64,000 nucleotides of DNA. Source: Pseudomonas tumuqii. GTDB lineage: Bacteria > Pseudomonadota > Gammaproteobacteria > Pseudomonadales > Pseudomonadaceae. Within the stretch, counting starts at the first letter, position 1; the number at the start of each line of letters is the position of its first letter. The notes beneath the pieces were generated by a model. That model was not told the origin of the DNA. It saw only the letters and a program-made list of their open reading frames with translations, and did not search any database. Shown here piece after piece: positions 43,923 through 55,945 of the stretch. The position numbers and the translations under genes were made by a program. Location: contig NZ_JAAOJA010000001.1 in the NCBI RefSeq assembly GCF_013184545.1, positions 558,001 to 622,000 on the forward strand, read 5' to 3'.

Positions 43923-45170
43923 ATGGTAAACGTGCAGAGTGGCAAGATGATCGTTGGCCTCGATATAGGCACCTCCAAGGTGGTGGCGCTGGTCGGTGAA
44001 GTGACGGCTGATGGCCAGCTGGAAATCGTCGGTATCGGCACCCATCCGTCGCGTGGCCTGAAAAAAGGCGTGGTGGTGAATATCGAGTCGACCGTGCAGT
44101 CGATCCAGCGCGCCATCGAGGAAGCCCAGCTGATGGCTGGCTGCCGCATTCATTCGGCCTTCGTCGGCGTAGCCGGCAACCATATCCGCAGCCTCAACAG
44201 CCACGGCATCGTCGCCATCCGCGATCGCGAAGTCAGCCCGGCCGACCTCGAGCGCGTCCTGGATGCGGCCCAGGCCGTGGCGATTCCGGCGGATCAGCGG
44301 GTGCTGCACACCCTGCCGCAGGACTACGTGATCGATAACCAGGAAGGCGTGCGCGAACCGCTGGGCATGTCCGGCGTGCGCCTGGAAGCCAAGGTGCATG
44401 TGGTGACCTGCGCGGTGAATGCGGCGCAGAACGTCGAGAAGTGCGTGCGCCGCTGCGGCCTGGAAGTCGACGACATCATTCTCGAGCAGCTGGCTTCGGC
44501 CTATGCGGTGTTGACCGACGACGAGAAAGAGCTGGGCGTGTGCCTGGTCGACATCGGCGGCGGTACCACCGACATCTGCATCTTCACCGAAGGCGCGATT
44601 CGCCACACCGCGGTGATTCCGATCGCCGGCGATCAGGTCACCAACGACATCGCCATGGCGCTGCGCACACCGACCCAGTACGCCGAAGAAATCAAGATTC
44701 GTTATGCCTGTGCCCTGGCCAAGCTGGCCGGTGCCGGCGAGACCATCAAGGTGCCGAGCGTCGGCGATCGGCCGCCGCGCGATCTGTCGCGCCAGTCCCT
44801 GGCCGAAGTGGTCGAGCCGCGCTACGACGAGCTGTTCACCCTGATCCAGGCCGAGCTGCGCCGCAGCGGCTACGAAGACCTGATCCCGGCGGGCATCGTG
44901 CTCACCGGCGGCACCTCAAAGATGGAAGGCGCGGTCGAGCTGGCCGAGGAAATCTTCCACATGCCGGTTCGCCTGGGCATGCCGCAAGGCGTCAGGGGCC
45001 TGGCCGACGTGGTGCGCAACCCGATTTATTCCACCAGCGTGGGCCTGTTGCTGTATGGCCTGCAGAAACAGGCCGATGGCATCTCAATGTCCGCCATCGG
45101 CAGCTACAGCGATGAAGCCAGGACACCGGTATTCGAGCGCTTGAAGCGCTGGGTACAAAGCAATTTCTGA
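43923..45170 (+). CDS. ftsA: Cell division protein FtsA
   Basis: FtsA is an actin-like ATPase that anchors FtsZ to the membrane. The 415-residue protein has MIVGLDIGTSKVVALVGE, VDIGGGTTDICIF and LTGGTSKMEGAVELAEE as phosphate and adenosine sites. It ends in the amphipathic membrane helix FERLKRWVQSNF. The ATG at 43923 gives the usual short N-terminus; the longer frame from 43899 overlaps ftsQ. Confidence 0.96.
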   Translation: MVNVQSGKMIVGLDIGTSKVVALVGEVTADGQLEIVGIGTHPSRGLKKGVVVNIESTVQSIQRAIEEAQLMAGCRIHSAFVGVAGNHIRSLNSHGIVAIRDREVSPADLERVLDAAQAVAIPADQRVLHTLPQDYVIDNQEGVREPLGMSGVRLEAKVHVVTCAVNAAQNVEKCVRRCGLEVDDIILEQLASAYAVLTDDEKELGVCLVDIGGGTTDICIFTEGAIRHTAVIPIAGDQVTNDIAMALRTPTQYAEEIKIRYACALAKLAGAGETIKVPSVGDRPPRDLSRQSLAEVVEPRYDELFTLIQAELRRSGYEDLIPAGIVLTGGTSKMEGAVELAEEIFHMPVRLGMPQGVRGLADVVRNPIYSTSVGLLLYGLQKQADGISMSAIGSYSDEARTPVFERLKRWVQSNF

Positions 45171-45225
45171 TTTAACAACCGCTTATGCAGTAGGCGTTAC
45201 AACTAGAAAGCAAAGGAGAGGGAAA

Positions 45226-46416
45226 ATGTTCGAGCTCGTAGACAACATCCCGCAAAGTGCGGTCATCAAGGTAATTGGCGTGGGCGGCGGCGGCGGCAAC
45301 GCAGTCAACCACATGTCGAAGAACAACATCGAAGGCGTCGAGTTCATCTGCGCCAATACCGATGCACAGGCACTGAAGAACATCGGTGCGCGCACCATCC
45401 TGCAGCTGGGCACTGGCGTGACCAAAGGTCTGGGCGCGGGCGCCAACCCTGAAATCGGCCGGCAGGCGGCCATGGAAGACCGCGAGCGCATCGCCGAAGT
45501 GTTGCAAGGTTGCGACATGGTCTTCATCACCACCGGTATGGGTGGCGGTACCGGCACTGGCGCTGCGCCGGTGATCGCCCAGGTGGCGAAGGAAATGGGC
45601 ATTCTCACCGTCGCTGTGGTGACTCGTCCGTTCCCGTTCGAAGGGCGCAAGCGCATGCTGATCGCCGAAGAGGGCATTCGCGCCCTGGCGGAAAGCGTTG
45701 ACTCGCTGATCACCATCCCCAACGAAAAACTGCTGACCATCCTCGGTAAAGACGCCAGCCTGCTGTCGGCGTTCGCCAAGGCGGATGACGTGCTGGCCGG
45801 TGCCGTGCGCGGTATCTCCGACATCATCAAGCGTCCGGGCATGATCAACGTCGACTTCGCCGACGTGAAAACCGTGATGAGCGAAATGGGCATGGCGATG
45901 ATGGGCACTGGCTGCGCCAGCGGTCCGAACCGTGCGCGTGAAGCCACCGAGGCGGCAATCCGCAATCCGCTGCTGGAAGACGTCAACCTGCAGGGCGCGC
46001 GTGGCATCCTGGTGAATATCACCGCCGGTCCCGACCTGTCCCTGGGCGAGTACTCCGACGTGGGTAACATCATCGAGCAGTTCGCGTCCGAGCACGCCAC
46101 CGTCAAGGTGGGCACCGTGATCGATCCGGACATGCGCGACGAGCTGCACGTCACCGTGGTGGCCACTGGTCTGGGCGCGAAAATCGAGAAGCCGGTCAAG
46201 GTGATCGACAATACCGTGCAGGTCACGACCAGCAGCGCTTCGTCGGCGGCAACGCCAGCTTCGCGCGGCGAGCAAAGCGTCAACTACAAGGATTACGAAC
46301 GCCCAACCGTTCAGCGTCAAAGCCACGGCGGCGCTGCTGCCGCGGCCAAGCTGAATCCGCAGGATGACCTGGATTATCTGGACATCCCGGCCTTCCTGCG
46401 TCGTCAGGCCGATTGA
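45226..46416 (+). CDS. ftsZ: Cell division protein FtsZ
   Basis: FtsZ is the tubulin-like GTPase that forms the Z-ring. The 396-residue protein has VIGVGGGGGNAVNHM, the tubulin signature GGGTGTG at about residues 106-112 and the T7 loop NVDFADVKTVM. A variable linker follows, and the conserved C-terminal peptide DYLDIPAFLRRQAD binds FtsA and ZipA. AAAGGAGAGGG precedes the ATG. The 55-bp gap after ftsA and the strong ribosome site fit the high FtsZ level relative to FtsA. Confidence 0.98.
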   Translation: MFELVDNIPQSAVIKVIGVGGGGGNAVNHMSKNNIEGVEFICANTDAQALKNIGARTILQLGTGVTKGLGAGANPEIGRQAAMEDRERIAEVLQGCDMVFITTGMGGGTGTGAAPVIAQVAKEMGILTVAVVTRPFPFEGRKRMLIAEEGIRALAESVDSLITIPNEKLLTILGKDASLLSAFAKADDVLAGAVRGISDIIKRPGMINVDFADVKTVMSEMGMAMMGTGCASGPNRAREATEAAIRNPLLEDVNLQGARGILVNITAGPDLSLGEYSDVGNIIEQFASEHATVKVGTVIDPDMRDELHVTVVATGLGAKIEKPVKVIDNTVQVTTSSASSAATPASRGEQSVNYKDYERPTVQRQSHGGAAAAAKLNPQDDLDYLDIPAFLRRQAD

Positions 46417-46467
46417 TGGAATGTATCAGGAGTATTGGGGTGATTGGTGTTCAGCAAAGGCCGGTTC

Positions 46468-46476
46468 TGCTATCAT
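46468..46476 (+). promoter_or_regulatory. Extended -10 promoter candidate for lpxC
   Basis: TGCTATCAT is an extended -10 (TGn plus TATCAT) in the 112-bp ftsZ-lpxC gap. The -35 is weak (TGTTCA at 46448-46453, 17 bp away). It would give lpxC expression separate from the upstream cluster. Confidence 0.5.
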
Positions 46477-46492
46477 CGCCGGCCATTGTTGA

Positions 46493-47440
<948 letters not shown>

Positions 47441-47466
47441 GCAAAAACTCTCTTTCCTTTGTTTTT

Positions 47467-47495
47467 GAAGCCACCTTCGGGTGGCTTCTTTTTTT
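47467..47495. terminator. Terminator after lpxC
   Basis: GAAGCCACC and GGTGGCTTC close on a UUCG-type tetraloop, followed by seven T. It may also serve the convergent dciA transcript. Confidence 0.95.
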
Positions 47496-47541
47496 CTGTG
47501 GAGCAGTCCTGAATCGGATCTTGATCCGGCTTGGCGGGGCG

Positions 47542-47997
47542 CTATTCGCGGGGCTGGCCGTGCTTGGCCAGTCGTTCCAGGGCGGCGCGCAGCTTGGGGT
47601 CGGTTATGCCGTCGGCAGTGGCCTGGATGTTCTCGGCAGCGCTGCTGGATAGGCTGATTGTGCGACCGGGTGCACGCCTTTCGGCAGTTGGCGGTTGCAC
47701 CTTGAACAGGATCTTGGTTAAGGTCGCGAACTCTTCGAGTGTCTGCAACTGCCTGAGCAGGCGCCGTTGTTGATAACGCAAGCGGGTGGCCCAGTGGCCA
47801 TCGGTGACTATAAGAAGTAGGCAACCCTCGCGCCAGGACGCTACATGACAGTGTTCGCGGGCCGCGGGTTGCAGCTGGCTTTCCAGTAAGTGCTGCAGGC
47901 GATCGATGCGTTGCGCCTGGTTGAACAGCGCTTTCAAGGGCTTCGCTTCGCGCATTAGCGCGGCGGGTGCTTTAGCCGGCAAAGGACGAAACGCCAT
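47542..47997 (-). CDS. dciA: DciA-like helicase-loading protein (DUF721)
   Basis: DciA loads the replicative helicase DnaB in bacteria that lack DnaC-type loaders; it was first studied in Pseudomonas. The 151-residue protein has the DUF721 KH-like N-terminal region (AQRIDRLQHLLESQLQ, VASWREGCLLLIVTDGHWATRLRYQ), then a flexible basic tail. The ATG at 47997 gives the common MAFRPLPAKAP start; a frame from 48084 is longer but less likely. It is divergent from the M23 peptidase gene. Confidence 0.85.
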   Translation of the reverse strand: MAFRPLPAKAPAALMREAKPLKALFNQAQRIDRLQHLLESQLQPAAREHCHVASWREGCLLLIVTDGHWATRLRYQQRRLLRQLQTLEEFATLTKILFKVQPPTAERRAPGRTISLSSSAAENIQATADGITDPKLRAALERLAKHGQPRE

Positions 47998-48078
47998 GGC
48001 AGGACGCCTGAGATTGTGGAGTCGCCATGGTAGCAGAATCTCTGCTGCCGACTTGGGCTCCACCGCAAAGGGGAAGCC

Positions 48079-49005
48079 ATGCACATTATTCTACTCAATC
48101 GGAGTCACGGCGCCGCACGTTCTCTGAGCCTGGATTTACGTTGGCTGCTGGTGGCGCTGCTCATGCTGATAGCGGCGGCGCTTGGCAGTGGCGTCGCGGT
48201 AGGGGCGTGGGTCGTGCCGCAAGTGGAAAACGTGCCAGGCAGTGCGCAGTTGACCGAGGCACTGAATCAGCAGCGTGCAGAAGTGGGCGCGGTGCGGGTC
48301 GATGCACAGCGTCAACTGGATGCATTCGCCGCCCATGTTGCCGAGTTGCAGGCCCGCTTGACCCGCCTGGATGCACTGGGCGAACGCCTGACCGAGCTGG
48401 CCGATCTGGATGCCAGTGAATTCGATTTTTCCTTGAGCGTGGGTCAGGGCGGTCCCGAAGAGCTGTTCGGTGGCTCGGCCTATGCCCCGCCATCATTCAT
48501 CAGCACCCTCGATGACCTGGCCCTGCGCCTGGACAGTCGCGAGCAGCAACTCGAGGTGCTGGAGCAACTGCTCGCCGACCGCCAGCTCAATGAGGCCGAA
48601 TACCTCGCCGGGCGTCCGGTCTTGCAAGGCTATATCTCCTCACCATTCGGCCGGCGTACCGACCCCCTGAACGGGCGGTTGAGCGTGCATAAGGGCGTGG
48701 ACTTCGCCGCCAAGGCCGGCAGCAATGTGGTCGCGGTGGCCGCCGGCGTGGTGACCGCCTCAAGCCGACGTTCCGGTTATGGCAATACCGTGGAAATCAG
48801 CCATGCCGATGGCTACGTCACCCTGTACGCGCACAACCAGAGCAATCTGGTGCAGGTTGGCGATCTGGTGCAGCGCGGTCAGGTTATCGCCAAGGTTGGC
48901 AGCACCGGCCGCTCTACCGGTTCCCATGTGCATTTCGAAGTCAGTCAAAATGGCCGGGTGGTCAATCCCACCAGCTATATCGCTCGAGTCAGCGACGTCG
49001 AATAG
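48079..49005 (+). CDS. M23-family peptidase, membrane-anchored
   Basis: The 308-residue protein has an N-terminal membrane helix (about residues 19-46), a periplasmic coiled-coil region (LTEALNQQRAEVGAVRVD...) and a C-terminal LytM/M23 domain. The zinc motifs HKGVDFAA and HVHFEVS are intact, so it is probably an active endopeptidase rather than a degenerate EnvC/NlpD-type activator. It would cut peptidoglycan cross-links or act on septal wall. secA follows after a 319-bp gap. Confidence 0.88.
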   Translation: MHIILLNRSHGAARSLSLDLRWLLVALLMLIAAALGSGVAVGAWVVPQVENVPGSAQLTEALNQQRAEVGAVRVDAQRQLDAFAAHVAELQARLTRLDALGERLTELADLDASEFDFSLSVGQGGPEELFGGSAYAPPSFISTLDDLALRLDSREQQLEVLEQLLADRQLNEAEYLAGRPVLQGYISSPFGRRTDPLNGRLSVHKGVDFAAKAGSNVVAVAAGVVTASSRRSGYGNTVEISHADGYVTLYAHNQSNLVQVGDLVQRGQVIAKVGSTGRSTGSHVHFEVSQNGRVVNPTSYIARVSDVE

Positions 49006-49324
49006 CCGGCCGTTGCACAATCACTGCGGGCTTCGCGCCCTCTGCGATTGCAGCCGAAAAACGCTCAGGTACAACTCGTACACGGCGCTTCTGATTCGCT
49101 TGGCTGACCCGGCGGACCAGCCTTCGGTTGTTGCTCGCTTCGCTGCGTTTTGGTTGACTTCGCCTTGCCTGGCCGTCGCTCGCTACATTTTTAAACGGCC
49201 TGATAACGCCGCTTTATTCATCGCCGTTTCCGGGTAGAATGCCCCCTTCGCACGCAGCCATGAAGGCTGCATGGGCGACTCATGGGGCCGCCCTCCATCC
49301 ATACGCGTGGAAGACCCTGCCGAT
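49006..49324 (+). promoter_or_regulatory. Leader and promoter region of secA
   Basis: This 319-bp gap has no convincing gene. A -10 candidate TAGAAT lies at 49235-49240, with a poor -35. Unlike E. coli, no SecM-like arrest peptide with a signal sequence was seen before secA. The region from 49060 to 49200 has GC-rich tandem-like pieces (CTTCGC, GCTCGC) but no clear stem. Confidence 0.45.
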
Positions 49325-52060
<2,736 letters not shown>

Positions 52061-52123
52061 CCTCGGGCTGACGCAACAAAGCAGAAAGGGTACGGGCTTT
52101 GGTTATGCCTGAGTCCGCCCGAC

Positions 52124-52158
52124 AACGCCGCGAACGGCCTGGCCGCTCGCGGCGTTTT
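52124..52158 (+). terminator. Terminator after secA
   Basis: AACGCCGCGA and TCGCGGCGTT form a perfect 10-bp outer stem around a GGCC-rich internal loop, followed by TTTAC. It ends transcription before argJ. Confidence 0.75.
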
Positions 52159-52218
52159 ACCATCGAATTCGCTCGTGCCCCGCGGCGCGACACTTAAATC
52201 CCTCAAGGAGCACACCCT

Positions 52219-53436
52219 ATGGCTGTTGGTCTTGGCCCGCTGTCTACCCTGCACCCGGTCCCAGGTTTCGAACTGGGCATCGCTTCGGCTGGCATCAAGC
52301 GCCCCGGGCGCAAGGATGTAGTAGTCATGCGTTGCGCCGAAGGCTCCAGTGTGGCCGGGGTGTTCACCCTCAATGCCTTCTGCGCCGCGCCGGTGATCCT
52401 GGCCAAGAAGCGCGTGACCGGCCGTGTGCGCTACCTGCTGACCAATACCGGCAATGCCAACGCCGGCACCGGCGAACCCGGCCTGCAGAATGCCGTGCGC
52501 ACCTGCGCCAGCCTGGCGCAACTGGCCGGTGTCGATGAGAGTACGGTGCTGCCGTTCTCGACCGGTGTGATCGGCGAGCCCTTGCCAGTGGAGAAGATCG
52601 AGGCTGCCTTGCAGGCGGCCCTGGATGACCTGGCCGCGGATCATTGGGCCGAAGCGGCCACCGGCATCATGACCACCGACACCCTGCCCAAGGGCGCCAG
52701 CCGCCAGTTCGTGCATGACGGCGTGACCGTCACCGTCACCGGCATCAGCAAGGGGGCCGGGATGATCAGACCGAACATGGCGACCATGCTCGGTTACATC
52801 GCGACCGACGCCAAGGTCAGCCAGGGGGTATTGCAGGATTTGCTGCGTGACGCGGCGAACAAGTCGTTCAACCGCATCACCATCGACGGCGACACCTCGA
52901 CCAACGATTGCTGCATGCTGATCGCCACTGGCCAGGCCGCCCTGCCGGAGATCACCCAGGCCAGCGGCGCATTGTTTGCCGCGCTCAAGCAGGCGGTGTT
53001 CGAGGTGTGCATGGAGGTGGCCCAGGCCATCGTGCGTGACGGCGAAGGCGCGACCAAGTTCGTCACCGTGCAGGTCAACGGCGGGGCGACTTACCAGGAG
53101 TGCCTGGACGTCGGTTATGCCGTGGCCCACTCGCCGCTGATCAAGACCGCGCTGTTCGCCTCCGATCCGAACTGGGGACGCATCCTCGCCGCCGTGGGTT
53201 ATGCCGGTGTCGCGCAACTGGATGTCAGCCTGATCGACGTGTTCCTCGGTGACGTGTGCATTGCCAGCCGTGGTTGCCGTGCGGCCAGCTACACCGAAGA
53301 GAAGGGTGCGGCGGTGATGGCCAAAGAGGAAATCACCATCCGCATCGAACTGGGGCGTGGTACTTGCAGCGAGACGATCTGGACCACCGATCTGTCCCAT
53401 GAGTATGTGAAGATCAACGCCGAATACCGCACCTGA
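52219..53436 (+). CDS. argJ: Glutamate N-acetyltransferase/ornithine acetyltransferase
   Basis: ArgJ moves the acetyl group from N-acetylornithine to glutamate, recycling it in arginine synthesis; some members also use acetyl-CoA. The 405-residue precursor self-cleaves before the nucleophile Thr189 in [13 protein letters not shown], giving alpha and beta chains. KGAGMI precedes that site, and DGDTSTND and FVTVQV follow. AAGGAG precedes the ATG. Length and motifs are normal. Confidence 0.96.
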   Translation: MAVGLGPLSTLHPVPGFELGIASAGIKRPGRKDVVVMRCAEGSSVAGVFTLNAFCAAPVILAKKRVTGRVRYLLTNTGNANAGTGEPGLQNAVRTCASLAQLAGVDESTVLPFSTGVIGEPLPVEKIEAALQAALDDLAADHWAEAATGIMTTDTLPKGASRQFVHDGVTVTVTGISKGAGMIRPNMATMLGYIATDAKVSQGVLQDLLRDAANKSFNRITIDGDTSTNDCCMLIATGQAALPEITQASGALFAALKQAVFEVCMEVAQAIVRDGEGATKFVTVQVNGGATYQECLDVGYAVAHSPLIKTALFASDPNWGRILAAVGYAGVAQLDVSLIDVFLGDVCIASRGCRAASYTEEKGAAVMAKEEITIRIELGRGTCSETIWTTDLSHEYVKINAEYRT

Positions 53437-53468
53437 GGGCAGCCCGCAACTGTTAGGGCGTACCGGGT

Positions 53469-53504
53469 ATTCCCGTTGTTCATGGGGGCATGAACAACGG
53501 GAAT
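53469..53504 (+). terminator. Long hairpin after argJ
   Basis: A perfect 16-bp inverted repeat (ATTCCCGTTGTTCATG and its complement) closes on GGGG, 33 bp past the argJ stop. Only a short TT run follows, so it may be a terminator or a 3' stabiliser of the argJ mRNA. Confidence 0.6.
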
Positions 53505-53575
53505 TTGCTATTGGGCGGCGCGGCGTCTTAATGTCGAGCGACCCTTCAGCAACCGCATCACGCACGGAGTGCCCC

Positions 53576-54208
53576 ATGTCCCTGGTTCTGCTTATCGGCA
53601 ACAAAACCTACTCGTCCTGGTCACTGCGCGCCGCCCTGGCCATGGAGCTGGCCGAGGCGTCGTATAGCGAAGTGCTGATCCCGCTCGATCGTCCGGATAC
53701 CCGCGCGCGCATCCTCGAACACTCGCCGACCGGCAAGGTGCCGTTGTTGCAGACCGAGGAGGGGCCGGTGTGGGATTCCCTGGCGATTGGCGAATACCTC
53801 GCCGAAAGCTTTCCCGAGGCCTATCTGTGGCCACGCGGCGAATACGCCCGCGCGGTGGCACGCAGTGTCTGCGCCGAGATGCACAGCGGTTTTGCCGCGC
53901 TGCGCACGCATCTGCCGATGGACCTCAAGCGCGACCAGGCACTGGACCAGATGCCGGCTGATGCCGAGGCCGATATCCGCCGCATCTGTGCGCTCTGGGC
54001 CGAGTGTCGCAGCAAGTTCGGCGAGGGTGGCCCCTTCCTGTTTGGTCACGCCAGCTTGGCGGATGCCTTCTTCGCCCCTGTCGCGGCCCGGCTGCGCAGT
54101 TATCGGGTGGCGTTGCCCGAGGTGGCGGCGGCTTATGTGGCTACGGTCTATCAATGGCCGGCATTTCAGCGCTGGTATCAGGCGGCTCAGGAGGAACAAC
54201 TGGGGTGA
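53576..54208 (+). CDS. Glutathione S-transferase-like protein
   Basis: The 210-residue protein starts with a thioredoxin-fold GST domain (LLIGNKTYSSWSLRAAL, GKVPLLQTEEGPVWDSLAI with the glutathione-site residues) and an all-helical C-terminal domain. It resembles the maleylacetoacetate-isomerase-like or YfcF-type GSTs, and its substrate is unknown. The ATG at 53576 follows CGGAG; the earlier codon at 53531 is unlikely. The Nudix fusion gene starts on its stop codon (GTGA). Confidence 0.82.
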   Translation: MSLVLLIGNKTYSSWSLRAALAMELAEASYSEVLIPLDRPDTRARILEHSPTGKVPLLQTEEGPVWDSLAIGEYLAESFPEAYLWPRGEYARAVARSVCAEMHSGFAALRTHLPMDLKRDQALDQMPADAEADIRRICALWAECRSKFGEGGPFLFGHASLADAFFAPVAARLRSYRVALPEVAAAYVATVYQWPAFQRWYQAAQEEQLG

Positions 54209-55164
54209 AACGCATTCATGTAGCCGCCGCGGTCATCCGCGGGGCGGATGGCCGCATCCTGATTGCCAGGCGCGCGGACGACCAGCACCAGGGCGGCCTG
54301 TGGGAGTTCCCGGGCGGCAAGGTGGAGCCTGGTGAGGCGGTGCAGACGGCCCTGGCGCGCGAGCTGGAGGAGGAGTTGGGCATTCGTCCGAGTGTCGCCC
54401 GGCCATTGATTCAGGTGCACCACGATTACCCGGACAAGCAGGTGTTGCTGGATGTCTGGGAGGTGTCGGCCTTCGTCGGCGAGCCGCATGGCGCCGAAGG
54501 CCAGCCGCTGGCCTGGGTCAGTGCGCGGCAGTTGCCCGAGTATCAGTTTCCAGCGGCCAATCAGCCGATCGTGGCTGCCGCCCGTTTGCCCGACCGCTAC
54601 CTGATCACGCCAGAGGGGCCGACTGCGCAGGCGTTGGTGCAGGGGGTGCGTGCGGCCTTGGCGGACGGTATTCGGCTGATTCAACTGCGGGCGCCGGGTA
54701 TGTTCGATGCCCAGTACCGTGACCTGGCGCTGGATATCCAGGGACTCTGCGCGGGCAAGGCACAGCTGATGCTCAAGGGGCCGCTGGAGTGGCTGGGGGA
54801 TTTCCCGGCTGCGGGCTGGCACCTGACTGCCGAGCAACTCGGCCGCTATGCCGAGCAGGGCCGACCCTTTGCCCGGAACCGCTGGTTGGCGGCCTCCTGT
54901 CATTCGGCGCACGAGCTGGCGCTGGCCGCGCAGATGGGCGTGGATTTCGTCACCCTGTCGCCGCTGCAAGCCACCCAGACCCATCCCGATGCAACGGCGC
55001 TGGGTTGGGACCTGGCGGGCCAATTGCTGCGCAGTTTCAATCAGCCGGCCTACCTGCTTGGTGGGGTCGGCCAGCAGCACCTGGAGCAAGCTTGGCGAGC
55101 GGGTGCCCAGGGCGTCGCCGGGATTCGCGCGTTCTGGCCAGAGCGGGCGGATCGAACGCACTGA
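54205..55164 (+). CDS. Nudix hydrolase fused to a ThiE-like domain
   Basis: The 319-residue protein has an N-terminal MutT-type Nudix domain with GGKVEPGEAVQTALARELEEELGI (split here as GGKVEPGE and RELEEELGI), which should hydrolyse oxidised nucleotides such as 8-oxo-dGTP. From about residue 130 to the end is a thiamine-phosphate-synthase-like TIM barrel (IRLIQLRAPG, MGVDFVTLSPLQATQTHP, PAYLLGGVG). The same fusion exists in P. aeruginosa beside the GST gene as I recall. The ThiE part may be non-catalytic. The GTG at 54205 overlaps the upstream stop. Confidence 0.87.
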   Translation: MKRIHVAAAVIRGADGRILIARRADDQHQGGLWEFPGGKVEPGEAVQTALARELEEELGIRPSVARPLIQVHHDYPDKQVLLDVWEVSAFVGEPHGAEGQPLAWVSARQLPEYQFPAANQPIVAAARLPDRYLITPEGPTAQALVQGVRAALADGIRLIQLRAPGMFDAQYRDLALDIQGLCAGKAQLMLKGPLEWLGDFPAAGWHLTAEQLGRYAEQGRPFARNRWLAASCHSAHELALAAQMGVDFVTLSPLQATQTHPDATALGWDLAGQLLRSFNQPAYLLGGVGQQHLEQAWRAGAQGVAGIRAFWPERADRTH

Positions 55165-55192
55165 CGGGCTGACAGGCGCTGAAAAAAAACGC

Positions 55193-55945
55193 TCAGTCTG
55201 GCGTTGTGCCTGTATCTGCTCGAGTTGTGAGGCTGAGGGCCGACGCGAGGCTCGGCCGGTACAGCAGCAGGCGGTAGCAGCCCAGGCAGATCAGCCAGTC
55301 GAACAGCGCGGTCCACAGGTTGTGCGAGAAGAAGTGTGCGCCCTGCAGCATGCGTCCGACCGAGAAAGTGATGCCCAGGGCGAGCGCTATGGCGAGCGCT
55401 GATCTGGCCATGCGCGAGTGGCGGTCGCGCAGCACGAAGAACAGCGCAAACAGCGAGAAACCCGTGCCAGCGTGACCGCCGGGCCAGCAGCGCCCAGGCT
55501 GCTCGGTCGCTGTGCGGGTGCTGAGCAATGGCGTGTAAGTTTCCTCGCCACCGAACTCGCTGAGGCTCCAGGGGCAATGCACGCCGGTCAGATTCTTCAG
55601 CGGCTTCACATAGCTGGTCGACAGCCCCATCGCCAATACCAGGTAGCCCAGCGGTCGGCGCCATGCCCGCCAGCGGCCTAGCAACAGGCTCAGCACGAAA
55701 CCGGCAATGGCCAGCACGCCGATGACGATCACCGCCTGCTTGGCACGATCATGCAGGAAGTCTTCGAGAAACCAGCTATGTCGACCAATAAAGCCGGCCT
55801 GCGGGTCGTAGGCCCAGTGGGCGATGGCGAAGTCCAGCGCGGTCGGGTCAGCCAGCAACAACAGCAGCATCAGGGCGAGGGGCAGGCCAAAGCCCAAGTG
55901 GAAGTTGAACGGCATCGATGTGGCTGGGTGGCGTTCAAAGTGCAT
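55193..55945 (-). CDS. PAP2-family membrane phosphatase, variant motifs
   Basis: The 250-residue protein has several membrane helices and belongs to the PAP2/type 2 phosphatidic-acid phosphatase superfamily. The three motif regions are recognisable but altered: KNLTGVHCPW, CWPGGHAGTGF with PGGH for PSGH, and GRMLQGAHFFSHNLW with His where the third motif usually has Asp. It probably removes a phosphate from a lipid or lipid A-like substrate in the envelope. The ATG at 55945 overlaps the end of the LTA-synthase-like gene by 11 bp, so the two are an operon. Confidence 0.82.
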   Translation of the reverse strand: MHFERHPATSMPFNFHLGFGLPLALMLLLLLADPTALDFAIAHWAYDPQAGFIGRHSWFLEDFLHDRAKQAVIVIGVLAIAGFVLSLLLGRWRAWRRPLGYLVLAMGLSTSYVKPLKNLTGVHCPWSLSEFGGEETYTPLLSTRTATEQPGRCWPGGHAGTGFSLFALFFVLRDRHSRMARSALAIALALGITFSVGRMLQGAHFFSHNLWTALFDWLICLGCYRLLLYRPSLASALSLTTRADTGTTPD

